A stretch of DNA of 64,000 bases from the NCBI RefSeq assembly GCF_013523165.1, contig NZ_JAAMQI010000019.1:1-64000 (forward strand), written 5' to 3'. This DNA is from Pseudomonas entomophila (GTDB lineage: Bacteria > Pseudomonadota > Gammaproteobacteria > Pseudomonadales > Pseudomonadaceae). The position numbers were made by a program, and so were the translations under genes. Positions 28,761-36,855 of this stretch are shown here, one piece after another. The notes beneath the pieces are model-generated. The model saw nothing but the letters and a program-made list of their open reading frames with translations. It was not told the DNA's origin and searched no databases. Every line of letters begins with the position of its first letter. Position 1 is the stretch's first letter.

Positions 28761-30368
28761 TCAGCGCAGGGTCAGCGTCCGGCGCTGGCCATCGCTGACC
28801 ATCTGGATGAACTGGCGGGCCGTCAGGGGCCGGGCAAACAGCCACCCCTGACCATACTCCACGCCTTCGCTGCTGAGCAGCTCGGCCTGATCCTCGTATT
28901 CGACCCCCTCGGCGATGACTTGCAACTGCAGAGCATGGGCCATGCGTACGATGTGAGGCGCCACGCCACTGCTGGCGGCGTCATGACCCAGCGCATCGAT
29001 GAAGGCCTTGTCGATCTTCAGGCAATCGACCGGCAAGGTCTGCAGGTAGGCCAGGCTGCAATAGCCTGTACCGAAGTCGTCGATCAACACCTTGTGGCCC
29101 ATGCTGCGCAAGGCCTGAAGGTGGTCACGCGCTACGTCCACGTCCACCAGGCCACGCTCGGTCACCTCGAAGGCGATCTGCCGTGCAGCGACGCGATGCA
29201 GGGCCAGCAACCGGGTCGCTACCTCTCCGATGCGCGGCGCCGTGACGTCGCAGGCCGCCAGGTTGATCGAGATGTACAACTGTGCGTGCGTGCGCAGCAA
29301 GGCGCCCAGCTGCTCGAGCACGCGTTGCAGCACGAAATCGGTCAACGGTCGGATCTGCCCGGTGTCTTCGGCCAGGGGGATGAACAGGTCCGGGCTGGTC
29401 AGGGAGCCATCGGGACGACGCCAGCGCACCAAGGCCTCGGCGCCCACGCATCGGCGACTGGCCAGCGTGAAGATGGGCTGGTAGAGCACCTGCAGCTCCC
29501 CCCGGCGCAGGGCGCCTTGCAACTCGGCGCTCATCGAGCGGCGCTGCAACGCCAGCTGCCAGACCAGCCAGCCGATGCAGCAGGCGGCCAGCAGACTGCC
29601 GGCCACCACCAGCCAGAGCAGCCTGCCCAGCTCCAGCGGCGCGGAAGTGCGCGGCACGATGAGCGCCAGCTGGTACTCGGGCGACTTGGTCGGCATGCGG
29701 TAGATGAGGCGATCTGGCAGCTCGATCAGGGCCTGCGTCGAGGTCTCGGGCCATTGGGCGCGTGGCGGCCAGGGCTGCACAGGCCCCAGGACCGGAATCG
29801 CCCGCGCCCCGTGGTCGAGCAGCACCAGCACGCTGCCGCCCGCCGGCAGGTCGACGACGTCGGTCAGGTGCCCGCGAGAGGTCGATACCAGAAAGCGTCC
29901 GCGTCCCAGCATCAGGACCGCCAGGTTGTCATCGGGCTCGGTGGAGGTGTTGAGCCAGATGCTGTAGACCGGCCCATCGATGTCCGGTGCCCGCAACGGC
30001 ACCTCCCAACGGGCGCCTTCGCGTATCGAGCACACGGTGGCGCCGTCGACGTAGGCGGCTTCGTAGACGAAGCGGTAACGAAAACCTACCTGACGCAGGG
30101 CCGCCAGCATCGCATCGTCGCAACGCCTCGACGGGAGCGACTGCAACTGGTCCACACCTTGGCGCAACTGCCCGAACACTTGCTCGAGACGCTCCAGGAA
30201 GCGCTCGCCCCGGGCGTTCATCGAGGCGATCTCCTGTTGTTTCACCTGGTGCATGGCCAGGGTCAGGCTGATCGCCAGCAGCAAGCTTGCACTGAATACG
30301 GTCGCGACCACGGCCAACAGCCGAGGTCGCTGCAACAGGTAGGCAAAAACAGGAGCGAGGGCTGACAT
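28761..30368 (-). CDS. CSS-motif EAL cyclic-di-GMP phosphodiesterase
   Basis: A 535-residue membrane protein. A helix at about 15-37 and another near 240-265 bracket a periplasmic sensor with two cysteines (SRRCDDAML and TVCSIREG), typical of redox-controlled CSS-EAL enzymes. The cytoplasmic EAL domain is complete: EALVRW, YISINLAACDV, FEVTERG, LIDDFGTGYCSLAYLQ, KIDKAF, IAEGVE and GQGWLFARPL. It should hydrolyse c-di-GMP to pGpG. In this family periplasmic DsbA/DsbB-type disulfide formation restrains the enzyme, and dsbA lies 4 kb away on the same strand. Convergent with kinB. Confidence 0.88.
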   Translation of the reverse strand: MSALAPVFAYLLQRPRLLAVVATVFSASLLLAISLTLAMHQVKQQEIASMNARGERFLERLEQVFGQLRQGVDQLQSLPSRRCDDAMLAALRQVGFRYRFVYEAAYVDGATVCSIREGARWEVPLRAPDIDGPVYSIWLNTSTEPDDNLAVLMLGRGRFLVSTSRGHLTDVVDLPAGGSVLVLLDHGARAIPVLGPVQPWPPRAQWPETSTQALIELPDRLIYRMPTKSPEYQLALIVPRTSAPLELGRLLWLVVAGSLLAACCIGWLVWQLALQRRSMSAELQGALRRGELQVLYQPIFTLASRRCVGAEALVRWRRPDGSLTSPDLFIPLAEDTGQIRPLTDFVLQRVLEQLGALLRTHAQLYISINLAACDVTAPRIGEVATRLLALHRVAARQIAFEVTERGLVDVDVARDHLQALRSMGHKVLIDDFGTGYCSLAYLQTLPVDCLKIDKAFIDALGHDAASSGVAPHIVRMAHALQLQVIAEGVEYEDQAELLSSEGVEYGQGWLFARPLTARQFIQMVSDGQRRTLTLR

Positions 30369-30437
30369 CCGCGGTATCCGGTCGAGTGTCCATGATCAGG
30401 GCAACTGTCCGGCAAGTCAGTCTCTCGAAAGAGCGCT

Positions 30438-31214
30438 TCAATGCATGCTGTTCAGCACTTGCAGGATAGCTGCGGTTTGCGCATCCGCCACGCCATCGTA
30501 ACGCTGGGGCCGGAAGTGCATCTGGAAGGCCGTGAGCGTCGTGCGGGTGGCCGGGTCCCAGACGCCGGTCGGCTCGATGGCGTAGCCGGCACGTGCCAGC
30601 TGTTGCTGATACCAGCCGATGCTCGGTGGGTTCGCGGCATAGTAGGCCTGCTGCCGGGCCACGGCAGTGGCGTCCGGCCAGAGTCCCAGGCCGGCCTCGG
30701 CCAACCGCTGCCAGGGGAACAGCGGGCCTGGGTCCTGCTTGCGCCCCGGGGCGATGTCGCTGTGGCCAATGATGTTGCGCGGCGAGATGCCGTGACGCTT
30801 GACGATGTCCTTGACCAGGGCGATCACCGCCTGCACCTGGGCCTCGCTGTAGGGGTACCAACGGCGACCGGTAGGGGTGTCGGTGAAGCCTGGGTTGACG
30901 ATCTCGATCCCGATCGAGCTGGCGTTCAACCAGGTCCGCCCCTGCCATTGGCTTTCCCCGGCATGCCAGGCCCGGCGGTTTTCGTCCACCAATTGATAGA
31001 CCGTGCCTGCGCCATCGCCGATCAGGTAATGGCTGCTGACCTCGCCATGCGTCAGCAACGCCAGCGAACGCTCCAGCGAAGCATTGGTGTAATGCAGGAT
31101 GACGAACTGAACGCGGCTGTCCTGGTTGGCCGAGACATGACTGCGGTCGATGCGCAACCCCGAGGAGCACCCCGCGAGCAACAGCAACAGGGCGGCGAGC
31201 AAGCATTTTTTCAT
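30438..31214 (-). CDS. ampDh2: N-acetylmuramoyl-L-alanine amidase, AmpDh2-type lipoprotein
   Basis: A 258-residue lipoprotein with lipobox LLLAGCSS (Cys16). The zinc amidase_2 domain starts at FVILHYTNASLERSLALL and ends with IIGHSDIAPGRKQDPGPLFPW, with zinc ligands His (ILHYT), His (GHSD) and Asp (KQDPG). A C-terminal peptidoglycan-binding domain (YAIEPTGVWDPATRTTLTAF) follows. It cleaves the sugar-peptide bond of murein or anhydromuropeptides. Assignment to AmpDh2 rests on size, lipobox and position next to kinB, as I recall for P. aeruginosa. Confidence 0.88.
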   Translation of the reverse strand: MKKCLLAALLLLLAGCSSGLRIDRSHVSANQDSRVQFVILHYTNASLERSLALLTHGEVSSHYLIGDGAGTVYQLVDENRRAWHAGESQWQGRTWLNASSIGIEIVNPGFTDTPTGRRWYPYSEAQVQAVIALVKDIVKRHGISPRNIIGHSDIAPGRKQDPGPLFPWQRLAEAGLGLWPDATAVARQQAYYAANPPSIGWYQQQLARAGYAIEPTGVWDPATRTTLTAFQMHFRPQRYDGVADAQTAAILQVLNSMH

Positions 31215-31330
31215 AGGACGGACACGCGCATCGGGTCAGGAAGATCGCGCCAGTATAACGAGCTGACCGGCCAACGCACGTGGCGCGCGACAGGGCGCGC
31301 CTGCTCGACAGGAACACATCCGGCAGGCCT

Positions 31331-33265
31331 TCAATGATCGGTTTCGACCCGGTTGCGCCCTTGGGCCTTGGCCCGGTACAACGCCTGGTCGGCCCGCTTG
31401 AGCACCGCCTCGGCCTGATCGCCGGCCCGGAAGGCACTCACGCCGATCGAGACGCTCACGGTCACCCGCTCGCCCTTGAAATGGAACGGGCAGGCTTCCA
31501 CGGCGGCACGCAAGTCGTCGCTCGACGCGCGACCGGCCGCCAGCGGGCTACCCGGCAGCAGCAGCACGAACTCCTCGCCTCCGAAGCGCGCGATGAAATC
31601 TCGGCCCTTCAGGCGTGTGCGCAGTACATGGGTGACGATCTTCAGGACCTTGTCGCCGGCCAGGTGCCCATAGCTGTCATTGATCCGCTTGAAGTGGTCC
31701 AGGTCGAGGATCGCCAGGCACAGGGGCTCACCGGATACCTGCCAGGTCTGTACCTCGTGCTCGAGGCGCTCGCTCCAGGCCGCCCGGTTGGGCAGCCCGG
31801 TGAGCGGGTCGATCAGGGCTTTCTGGCGTTGCTCTTCGAGGTGGCCGCGCACGTCCAGCGCTTCCTGCTCCATCGCCGCCACGCGTTCGGCCAACCCTTG
31901 CAAACGACCGGCCAGCGCCTGTTCGCGCTGATCCCGCGTGCGGCAGTGTTCGTCCAGCGTGGTCAGCAGGCCTTCCAGGCGGTTGTCCAGGATCGAGCGC
32001 AGACTCGCCAGGTCAGCCACGTCCTGGACACTGCTCTGCAGGCCGCCGACCTGCGCGCGCAGTTGGTGATCGAGTTGACGCGAGGCCGAGCGTTGGTCGG
32101 CATGGCCACTGCTGGCATCCTGCAGATGGCTCTGAAAGCTCTCCAGGCGCCCGTTGAGCTGCTGCAGATAAGCCTCGAACTCATGCTGCCCGCTGTCGTT
32201 GATCGCCAGCATCAGCACGGCCAGGTCGTCCAGCACGGGGATCAGCTCGTACCAGTTCAGGCCACCGGCGACCCGTTCGCGCATGGCCAGCGCCTGGGTC
32301 TTGTGTCGCTCTGGCAATGTAAGATCGTCGAGCAGGCCGAGTAGCGTCTGCTCGATGTGCGCCGCCACGCTGCTGTAAGGAGGCTCTACGGCATAGGGCA
32401 GGGCATAGGGACCGTCGTCCAGCGATTCGTCCAATGCGCCGTCGTCGTCGATCGACGATGGCTGCGCCGAGGGCAGGACGGGTGGTGGAGTCGCGATCGA
32501 GGCAGGCGGTGCGGACAGGGCCTCCGGCAGCGCGGACACAGCGGGTGTGTCGTCTGTCACAGGCGGCACGAGCACAGGCCGCACGTCGCTCGTCACAGGC
32601 GGCGCCAACACGGGTGTGTCTGCAGGCGGCGGGTCGATCGGGGCAGGTACCGCGTCAGGTACAGGCGACGGTGCAGGTAACGGTTCAGGCGCGGGTACTG
32701 GCACTACCGGAGCGACAGGCGCGGTGGCCGGTGCATCGGCGTCACGAGACCCGAACAGCCGTTGCAGCAGGCCAGGCCCCGTGGGCGGCGCCTCTGCACG
32801 CAAGGCCTGCAGGGCCCGCCCTTGCAGGTTGCTCAGTTCGCTCAGCAGCAGGGGCATCTCCCGGGCTTGACCGACGCGCTCATCGAGTTGCTTGGCGAAC
32901 TTCTTCAGCGGCTTGCCGACGTCGCTAGGCAAGGGCAGGTGCTGCAGTTGCTGCACCAGGGCCGAGAGGGCCGTGCTGACCTGACCCAGGCGCGTCTCAC
33001 GGCGCTGCTCGGAATCGAGCACGGCCTTTTCCAGGCGAGGAATGAGCCCGGCGAGCGCGGCGTCGAGGTTGTCGCCGCGAATGACCTCGCGCATCTCCTT
33101 CATGCACGCATCGACCGCCTTGTCGCTGCCTTCGGCCGCCAGCGTGCTGCGCACCAGGCCGCGGCGCAGCAGGTCGAGACGCGCCTCCCAACGCCGTTCG
33201 AGCGCTTCCTGCTGCTCGAGGCTCTCCAGGTATTTGTCTTTCCAGCGCTGGGCGTCGTCGGTCAT
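31331..33265 (-). CDS. dgcH: GGDEF diguanylate cyclase with long helical N-terminus
   Basis: A 644-residue, probably cytoplasmic enzyme. The N-terminal 165 residues are helical. A Pro/Val/Ala-rich linker spans about 175-275, followed by a helical and coiled-coil region (about 300-485) and a GGDEF domain beginning at DPLTGLPNRAAWSERL. The active site is GGEEF (562-566). The allosteric I-site position reads KGRD rather than RxxD, so product inhibition may be weak. It follows the EEP-family gene by 28 bp. The symbol is by position relative to P. aeruginosa PA5487 (recalled). Confidence 0.85.
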   Translation of the reverse strand: MTDDAQRWKDKYLESLEQQEALERRWEARLDLLRRGLVRSTLAAEGSDKAVDACMKEMREVIRGDNLDAALAGLIPRLEKAVLDSEQRRETRLGQVSTALSALVQQLQHLPLPSDVGKPLKKFAKQLDERVGQAREMPLLLSELSNLQGRALQALRAEAPPTGPGLLQRLFGSRDADAPATAPVAPVVPVPAPEPLPAPSPVPDAVPAPIDPPPADTPVLAPPVTSDVRPVLVPPVTDDTPAVSALPEALSAPPASIATPPPVLPSAQPSSIDDDGALDESLDDGPYALPYAVEPPYSSVAAHIEQTLLGLLDDLTLPERHKTQALAMRERVAGGLNWYELIPVLDDLAVLMLAINDSGQHEFEAYLQQLNGRLESFQSHLQDASSGHADQRSASRQLDHQLRAQVGGLQSSVQDVADLASLRSILDNRLEGLLTTLDEHCRTRDQREQALAGRLQGLAERVAAMEQEALDVRGHLEEQRQKALIDPLTGLPNRAAWSERLEHEVQTWQVSGEPLCLAILDLDHFKRINDSYGHLAGDKVLKIVTHVLRTRLKGRDFIARFGGEEFVLLLPGSPLAAGRASSDDLRAAVEACPFHFKGERVTVSVSIGVSAFRAGDQAEAVLKRADQALYRAKAQGRNRVETDH

Positions 33266-33293
33266 GCCTGGATCCGCATCGGGGTGGGGGCTG

Positions 33294-34148
33294 TCAGCTC
33301 ACGACCGGCAGCGTATCCAGAGTCAATGCGTCAGGCAAACGAATCTCCACCGCCACCGGCAAGTGGTCGGAAATGGGTTGAGACAGGACCTCGACCCGTT
33401 CCAGCGTCAGGGTCGGGCTGAGCAGGATATGGTCCAGGCAGCGCTGGGGTCGCCAGCTGGGGAACGTGGCCTCGACCTGTGGTGCGATCAGCCCCAGATC
33501 ACGCAGGGGCGAGTGCTCGAGCAGGTCATTGGCGTGGGTGTTCATGTCCCCCATGAGCACCTGATGACGATAGCCACCGATCAGCTCGCGGATGTAGGCC
33601 AGCTGCAGGGCGCGGGTCTTGGCTCCCAGGGCCAGGTGCATCATGACCACCACCAGCGCATCCGCGCCCTCGCCGAAGCGCACCAGAATCGCACCGCGAC
33701 CGGCCGGCCCGGGCAACGGATGGTCTTCGAGCGCATGGGGCCTGAGGCGGCTCAACACGCCATTGCTGTGTTGGGCGAAACGCCCGAGGTTGCGGTTGAG
33801 CTGCTGGTACCAGTAGGGGAAGGCACCGAGGTGCGCCAGGTGCTCCACCTGATTGACGTAGCCCGAGCGCAGGCTGCCTCCGTCGACCTCCTGCAAGGCG
33901 ACCAGGTCGAAGTCGCCGATCAGCGCGCCGATCTTCTGCAGGTTGCCGGCACGACCGGTGTGCGGCAGCAGGTGCTGCCAGCTGCGGGTCAGGTAGTGCC
34001 GGTAGCGTTCGGTACTGATCCCTACCTGGATGTTGAAGCTCAGCAGCCTGAGCCGCCCATCGGCGGGCAACTGGGCGCCTTGCAGATGGGCTGGGTTGAC
34101 CTGCGGCTGATGCAGGCCGACGCCTCGCGTGGTCTTCAAGCGGGCCAT
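33294..34148 (-). CDS. Endonuclease/exonuclease/phosphatase (EEP) family protein
   Basis: A 284-residue member of the EEP superfamily. Recognisable elements are RLLSFNIQVGI (first Asn), VALQEVDGGSLRSG (catalytic Glu), VLMGDMNTHAND (Asp/Asn pair) and LDHILLSPTL...SDHLPVAVEI (C-terminal Asp-His). The metal site looks complete. The substrate (nucleic acid, phospholipid or sugar phosphate) cannot be told. No signal peptide, so cytoplasmic. It begins 11 bp after the dsbA stop, in one transcription unit with dsbA and the cyclase. Confidence 0.82.
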   Translation of the reverse strand: MARLKTTRGVGLHQPQVNPAHLQGAQLPADGRLRLLSFNIQVGISTERYRHYLTRSWQHLLPHTGRAGNLQKIGALIGDFDLVALQEVDGGSLRSGYVNQVEHLAHLGAFPYWYQQLNRNLGRFAQHSNGVLSRLRPHALEDHPLPGPAGRGAILVRFGEGADALVVVMMHLALGAKTRALQLAYIRELIGGYRHQVLMGDMNTHANDLLEHSPLRDLGLIAPQVEATFPSWRPQRCLDHILLSPTLTLERVEVLSQPISDHLPVAVEIRLPDALTLDTLPVVS

Positions 34149-34159
34149 GGTCAGCGCCG

Positions 34160-34792
34160 CTACTTGGCGGCGCGCTCCTTGGCGATCAGCTGGTCGGCGA
34201 CCTGCAGGACGCCTTCAGGCCCACCGGCGGTGCCGAGGTCGAAGCGGTACTTGCCATCGACGACCATGCTCGGCACGCCCGTGATCTCGTACTTCTTCGC
34301 CAGCTCCTTGGCCTGGTTGACCTGGCCCTTGATGGCGAAGGAGTTGAAGGTGGCCAGGAACTTGTCCTTGTCCACGCCCTGGGTCGCCAGGAACTCGGCC
34401 ATTTCGTCAGGCTTGGTCAGGCGCTTGCGCTGGTTCTGGATGGCATCGAACACCGCAGCGTGGACCTTCGCCTCCACCCCCATGGCTTCGAGGGTCAGGA
34501 ACATCTGCCCGTGGGCGTCCCAGGGACCGCCGAACATGGCGGGTACGCGCTTGAAGACGACGTCCTTGGGCAGTTTTTCGACCCAGGGGTTGAGGGTCGG
34601 CTCGAAGTGGTAGCAATGCGGGCAGCCGTACCAGAACAGTTCGACGACCTCGATCTTGCCAGGTACCGAGACAGGAACCGGATTGCTCAGCTCGATGTAT
34701 TGCTCGCCGGCGACAGGCTCCGCGGCCTGGACGGCGGCTACTCCGAAAGCGCTGGCGGCGACCAGCGCGGCGCTGAGAAACAGTTTACGCAT
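34160..34792 (-). CDS. dsbA: Thiol:disulfide interchange protein DsbA
   Basis: A 210-residue periplasmic oxidase that introduces disulfides into exported proteins. Signal peptide residues 1-23 (ending VQAAE), active site CPHC at 57-60 (ELFWYGCPHCYHFE) and cis-proline loop ITGVPSMVVDGKYR. All catalytic residues are present. Ribosome-binding site CAGGAGCAAAGC before the ATG at 34792. Clients nearby could include the CSS-EAL protein. Confidence 0.95.
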   Translation of the reverse strand: MRKLFLSAALVAASAFGVAAVQAAEPVAGEQYIELSNPVPVSVPGKIEVVELFWYGCPHCYHFEPTLNPWVEKLPKDVVFKRVPAMFGGPWDAHGQMFLTLEAMGVEAKVHAAVFDAIQNQRKRLTKPDEMAEFLATQGVDKDKFLATFNSFAIKGQVNQAKELAKKYEITGVPSMVVDGKYRFDLGTAGGPEGVLQVADQLIAKERAAK

Positions 34793-35016
34793 GCTTTGCT
34801 CCTGAGGCAGTCATTGGCCGCTTGGCGACCTTGCTGAATAGTCTGAGACCCATGGTAAGAGGTCGAGTTCTCGAGTGTAACGTTTACGGTCATGAAAAAG
34901 GGTGAACGATGCCGGGGGCGACCGGAGAACCGCAGGGGCTGGAACGCTCGCCTGAGCGCCGTCGGGCAACGGCCCCCTTGTTAACCCGGCCCCATTAACC
35001 TTGTGTTAACGGCGGC

Positions 35017-35703
35017 TCACTGCAAGCCCTGGATGTAGCTGGACAGGGCCTCGCTGTCTGCCTCGCTCAGCCGCTGGGCAATGGTGCGCATGATGGCGGC
35101 ATCGCCTTCGTCCGTGCGCTGGCCTTCACGAAATGCCCGCAGCTGCTTGCTCACGTAGGCGGCATGCTGGCCGGCCACTCGAGGAAAGCCTGCCGAGGGC
35201 AGCCCTGCACCATCGGGCGCATGGCAACCGATGCAGGCGGGCAGGCCCGTGCCCGGATCGCCCCCGTTGAACAGCGCACGGCCACGCTCGACCAGGACGG
35301 GATCGGCAACGCCTGTGGTCGGCGTCTGGCTGGCGTACCAGGCAGCGAGGTCGGCCAGGTCCTGATCGCTCGAGGAGGCCAGCAGGCCGGTCATTTCCGG
35401 CACGGGCCGCACCCCCGTGCGGATGTCGTGAAGCTGCTCGAGCAGGTAGCGCTCGCCTTGGCCTGCGAGCTTGGGAAAGATCGGCACCAGGCTGTTGCCA
35501 TCAGGGTTGTGGCACGCACCGCACACGGCGCTCTTGGCCTGCCCCGCTGCCGCCACCCCGCGCAGCGGCTCGGCCTGGAGGGTGCCCTGGCCACACAGCA
35601 TCAGCAGCAGGCCTGCCATCAGGCGCACGGGCTTGCGCAGGCGCGCCTGGCCAAGGCATGACGTGGCGTGACGCGGGCCCGCTTGGTCTGGGGAATCGTG
35701 CAA
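35017..35703 (-). CDS. cc4: Di-haem cytochrome c4
   Basis: A class I di-haem cytochrome with two CxxCH sites ([13 protein letters not shown] and [13 protein letters not shown]), each followed by a distal-Met region ([10 protein letters not shown] and [11 protein letters not shown]). It carries electrons in the periplasm to terminal oxidases. The start is uncertain: the long form uses TTG at 35703 (228 residues), but the signal peptide really begins near [18 protein letters not shown], so GTG near 35628 or ATG at 35619 is equally possible. None has a good ribosome-binding site. Confidence 0.85.
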   Translation of the reverse strand: MHDSPDQAGPRHATSCLGQARLRKPVRLMAGLLLMLCGQGTLQAEPLRGVAAAGQAKSAVCGACHNPDGNSLVPIFPKLAGQGERYLLEQLHDIRTGVRPVPEMTGLLASSSDQDLADLAAWYASQTPTTGVADPVLVERGRALFNGGDPGTGLPACIGCHAPDGAGLPSAGFPRVAGQHAAYVSKQLRAFREGQRTDEGDAAIMRTIAQRLSEADSEALSSYIQGLQ

Positions 35704-35889
35704 TGCCTTGGAATCCTGTGTAGCCTGCGCGAACGGCAGCTCGTTGTCGCCGCCCCCGCGGCCTGGCGCGCGCGGCTAGTGTCGGTGCAACGCGCACACG
35801 AAAACCGCCTCACTATATACTTCCGGCATTCAAACGGAAACGCACCGCTTGCCGCGCCCAGGCCCGGCAACGCCCCTATCGGAAAACCC

Positions 35890-36525
35890 ATGCACGTCAA
35901 GAATCCCATCCTCGGTCTCTGCCAGCAGGCTCGTTTCGCCATCAGCGCTGCCAAGGTCGAGCAGTGCCCCGACGACCAGGGCTACGAAGTCGCCTTCGCC
36001 GGCCGCTCGAACGCCGGCAAGTCCAGCGCCCTGAACACGTTGACCCACGCCAACCTGGCGCGTACGTCCAAGACGCCGGGGCGCACCCAGTTGCTGAACT
36101 TCTTCGCCCTGGACGACGAGCGCCGCCTGGTCGACCTGCCCGGTTATGGCTACGCCAAGGTGCCGATTCCCCTCAAGCAGCACTGGCAGCGCCACCTGGA
36201 AGCCTACCTGGGCAGCCGCGAGTGCCTGCGTGGCGTGATCCTGATGATGGACGTGCGCCATCCGATGACCGACTTCGACAAGATGATGCTCGACTGGGCC
36301 AAGGCCAGTCAGATGCCGATGCACATCCTGCTGACCAAGGCCGACAAGCTCACCTTCGGCGCCGCGAAGAACACGCTGCTCAAGGTACAGGCGGAGATCC
36401 GCAAGGGCTGGGGCCAGGGCGTGACCATCCAGCTGTTTTCGGCGCCCAAGCGCCAGGGGCTGGAAGAGGCCTACGGCGTCCTGGCTGGCTGGATGGAACT
36501 GGAAGACAAGCCAGCGGCCGAATAA
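35890..36525 (+). CDS. engB: Ribosome biogenesis GTPase EngB (YihA)
   Basis: A 211-residue essential-type GTPase for 50S assembly. GTPase motifs: G1 [14 protein letters not shown]2 region [15 protein letters not shown]3 [12 protein letters not shown]4 LTKADKL, G5 [12 protein letters not shown] at 35890 gives the usual family length. It converges on ersA and polA, matching the yihA-spf-polA arrangement of enteric bacteria. Confidence 0.95.
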   Translation: MHVKNPILGLCQQARFAISAAKVEQCPDDQGYEVAFAGRSNAGKSSALNTLTHANLARTSKTPGRTQLLNFFALDDERRLVDLPGYGYAKVPIPLKQHWQRHLEAYLGSRECLRGVILMMDVRHPMTDFDKMMLDWAKASQMPMHILLTKADKLTFGAAKNTLLKVQAEIRKGWGQGVTIQLFSAPKRQGLEEAYGVLAGWMELEDKPAAE

Positions 36526-36590
36526 CCCGCTGCGCCTGCCGAGCCGTCGTGGGTGGGTCGATGACTGGCCCGGATCGCCGGACGGCAGGC

Positions 36591-36632
36591 AAAAAAAACC
36601 CCGGACTTCATGGGGGAGGGGGAAGTTCGGGG
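36591..36632 (-). terminator. Intrinsic terminator of ErsA
   Basis: Minus-strand stem of 10 positions (36623-36632 with 36599-36608) with one A/C mismatch, 14-nt C-rich loop (36609-36622) and T8 (complement of 36591-36598). Confidence 0.88.
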
Positions 36633-36719
36633 TCCAAGTTCGGACCGCTAGGGCGGGGTCCGAATATCTGCCAACACTTAACACAACATAGGAGCATCGA
36701 ACGGCTTGCTCAGCCATTC
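36591..36719 (-). ncRNA. ersA: ErsA small regulatory RNA
   Basis: The 330-bp engB-polA gap holds, on the minus strand, a GAACTT-N17-TCAGA promoter, a transcript of about 129 nt (start near 36719), a hairpin CGGACC...GGTCCG, and a terminator stem CCCCGAACTT/AAGTCCGGGG with a C-rich loop and eight U residues ending at 36591. P. aeruginosa ErsA is a sigma-22-dependent, about 132-nt Hfq-binding RNA at this same engB-polA position, the syntenic counterpart of Spot 42. Known ErsA targets include algC and oprD; here target pairing is untested. Confidence 0.85.
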
Positions 36720-36725
36720 AGGGAC

Positions 36726-36753
36726 TCTGAGTCGCGTTTCACCCCTTAAGTTC
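36726..36753 (-). promoter_or_regulatory. Sigma-22 (AlgT/RpoE-type) promoter of ersA
   Basis: -35 GAACTT (36753-36748), 17-nt spacer and -10 TCAGA (36730-36726) on the minus strand, a close match to the extracytoplasmic stress sigma factor consensus GAACTT-N16/17-TCTGA. No plausible alternative promoter is closer. Confidence 0.8.
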
Positions 36754-36855
36754 CCCTGCCTGTGAAAATGCTTTTCATCCGCGCGTTCATGCCCACCCCC
36801 ACGGGACCACGCGCCCGGCCCTGACACGATCGCCAGGCACCGGGCACACGTGATG

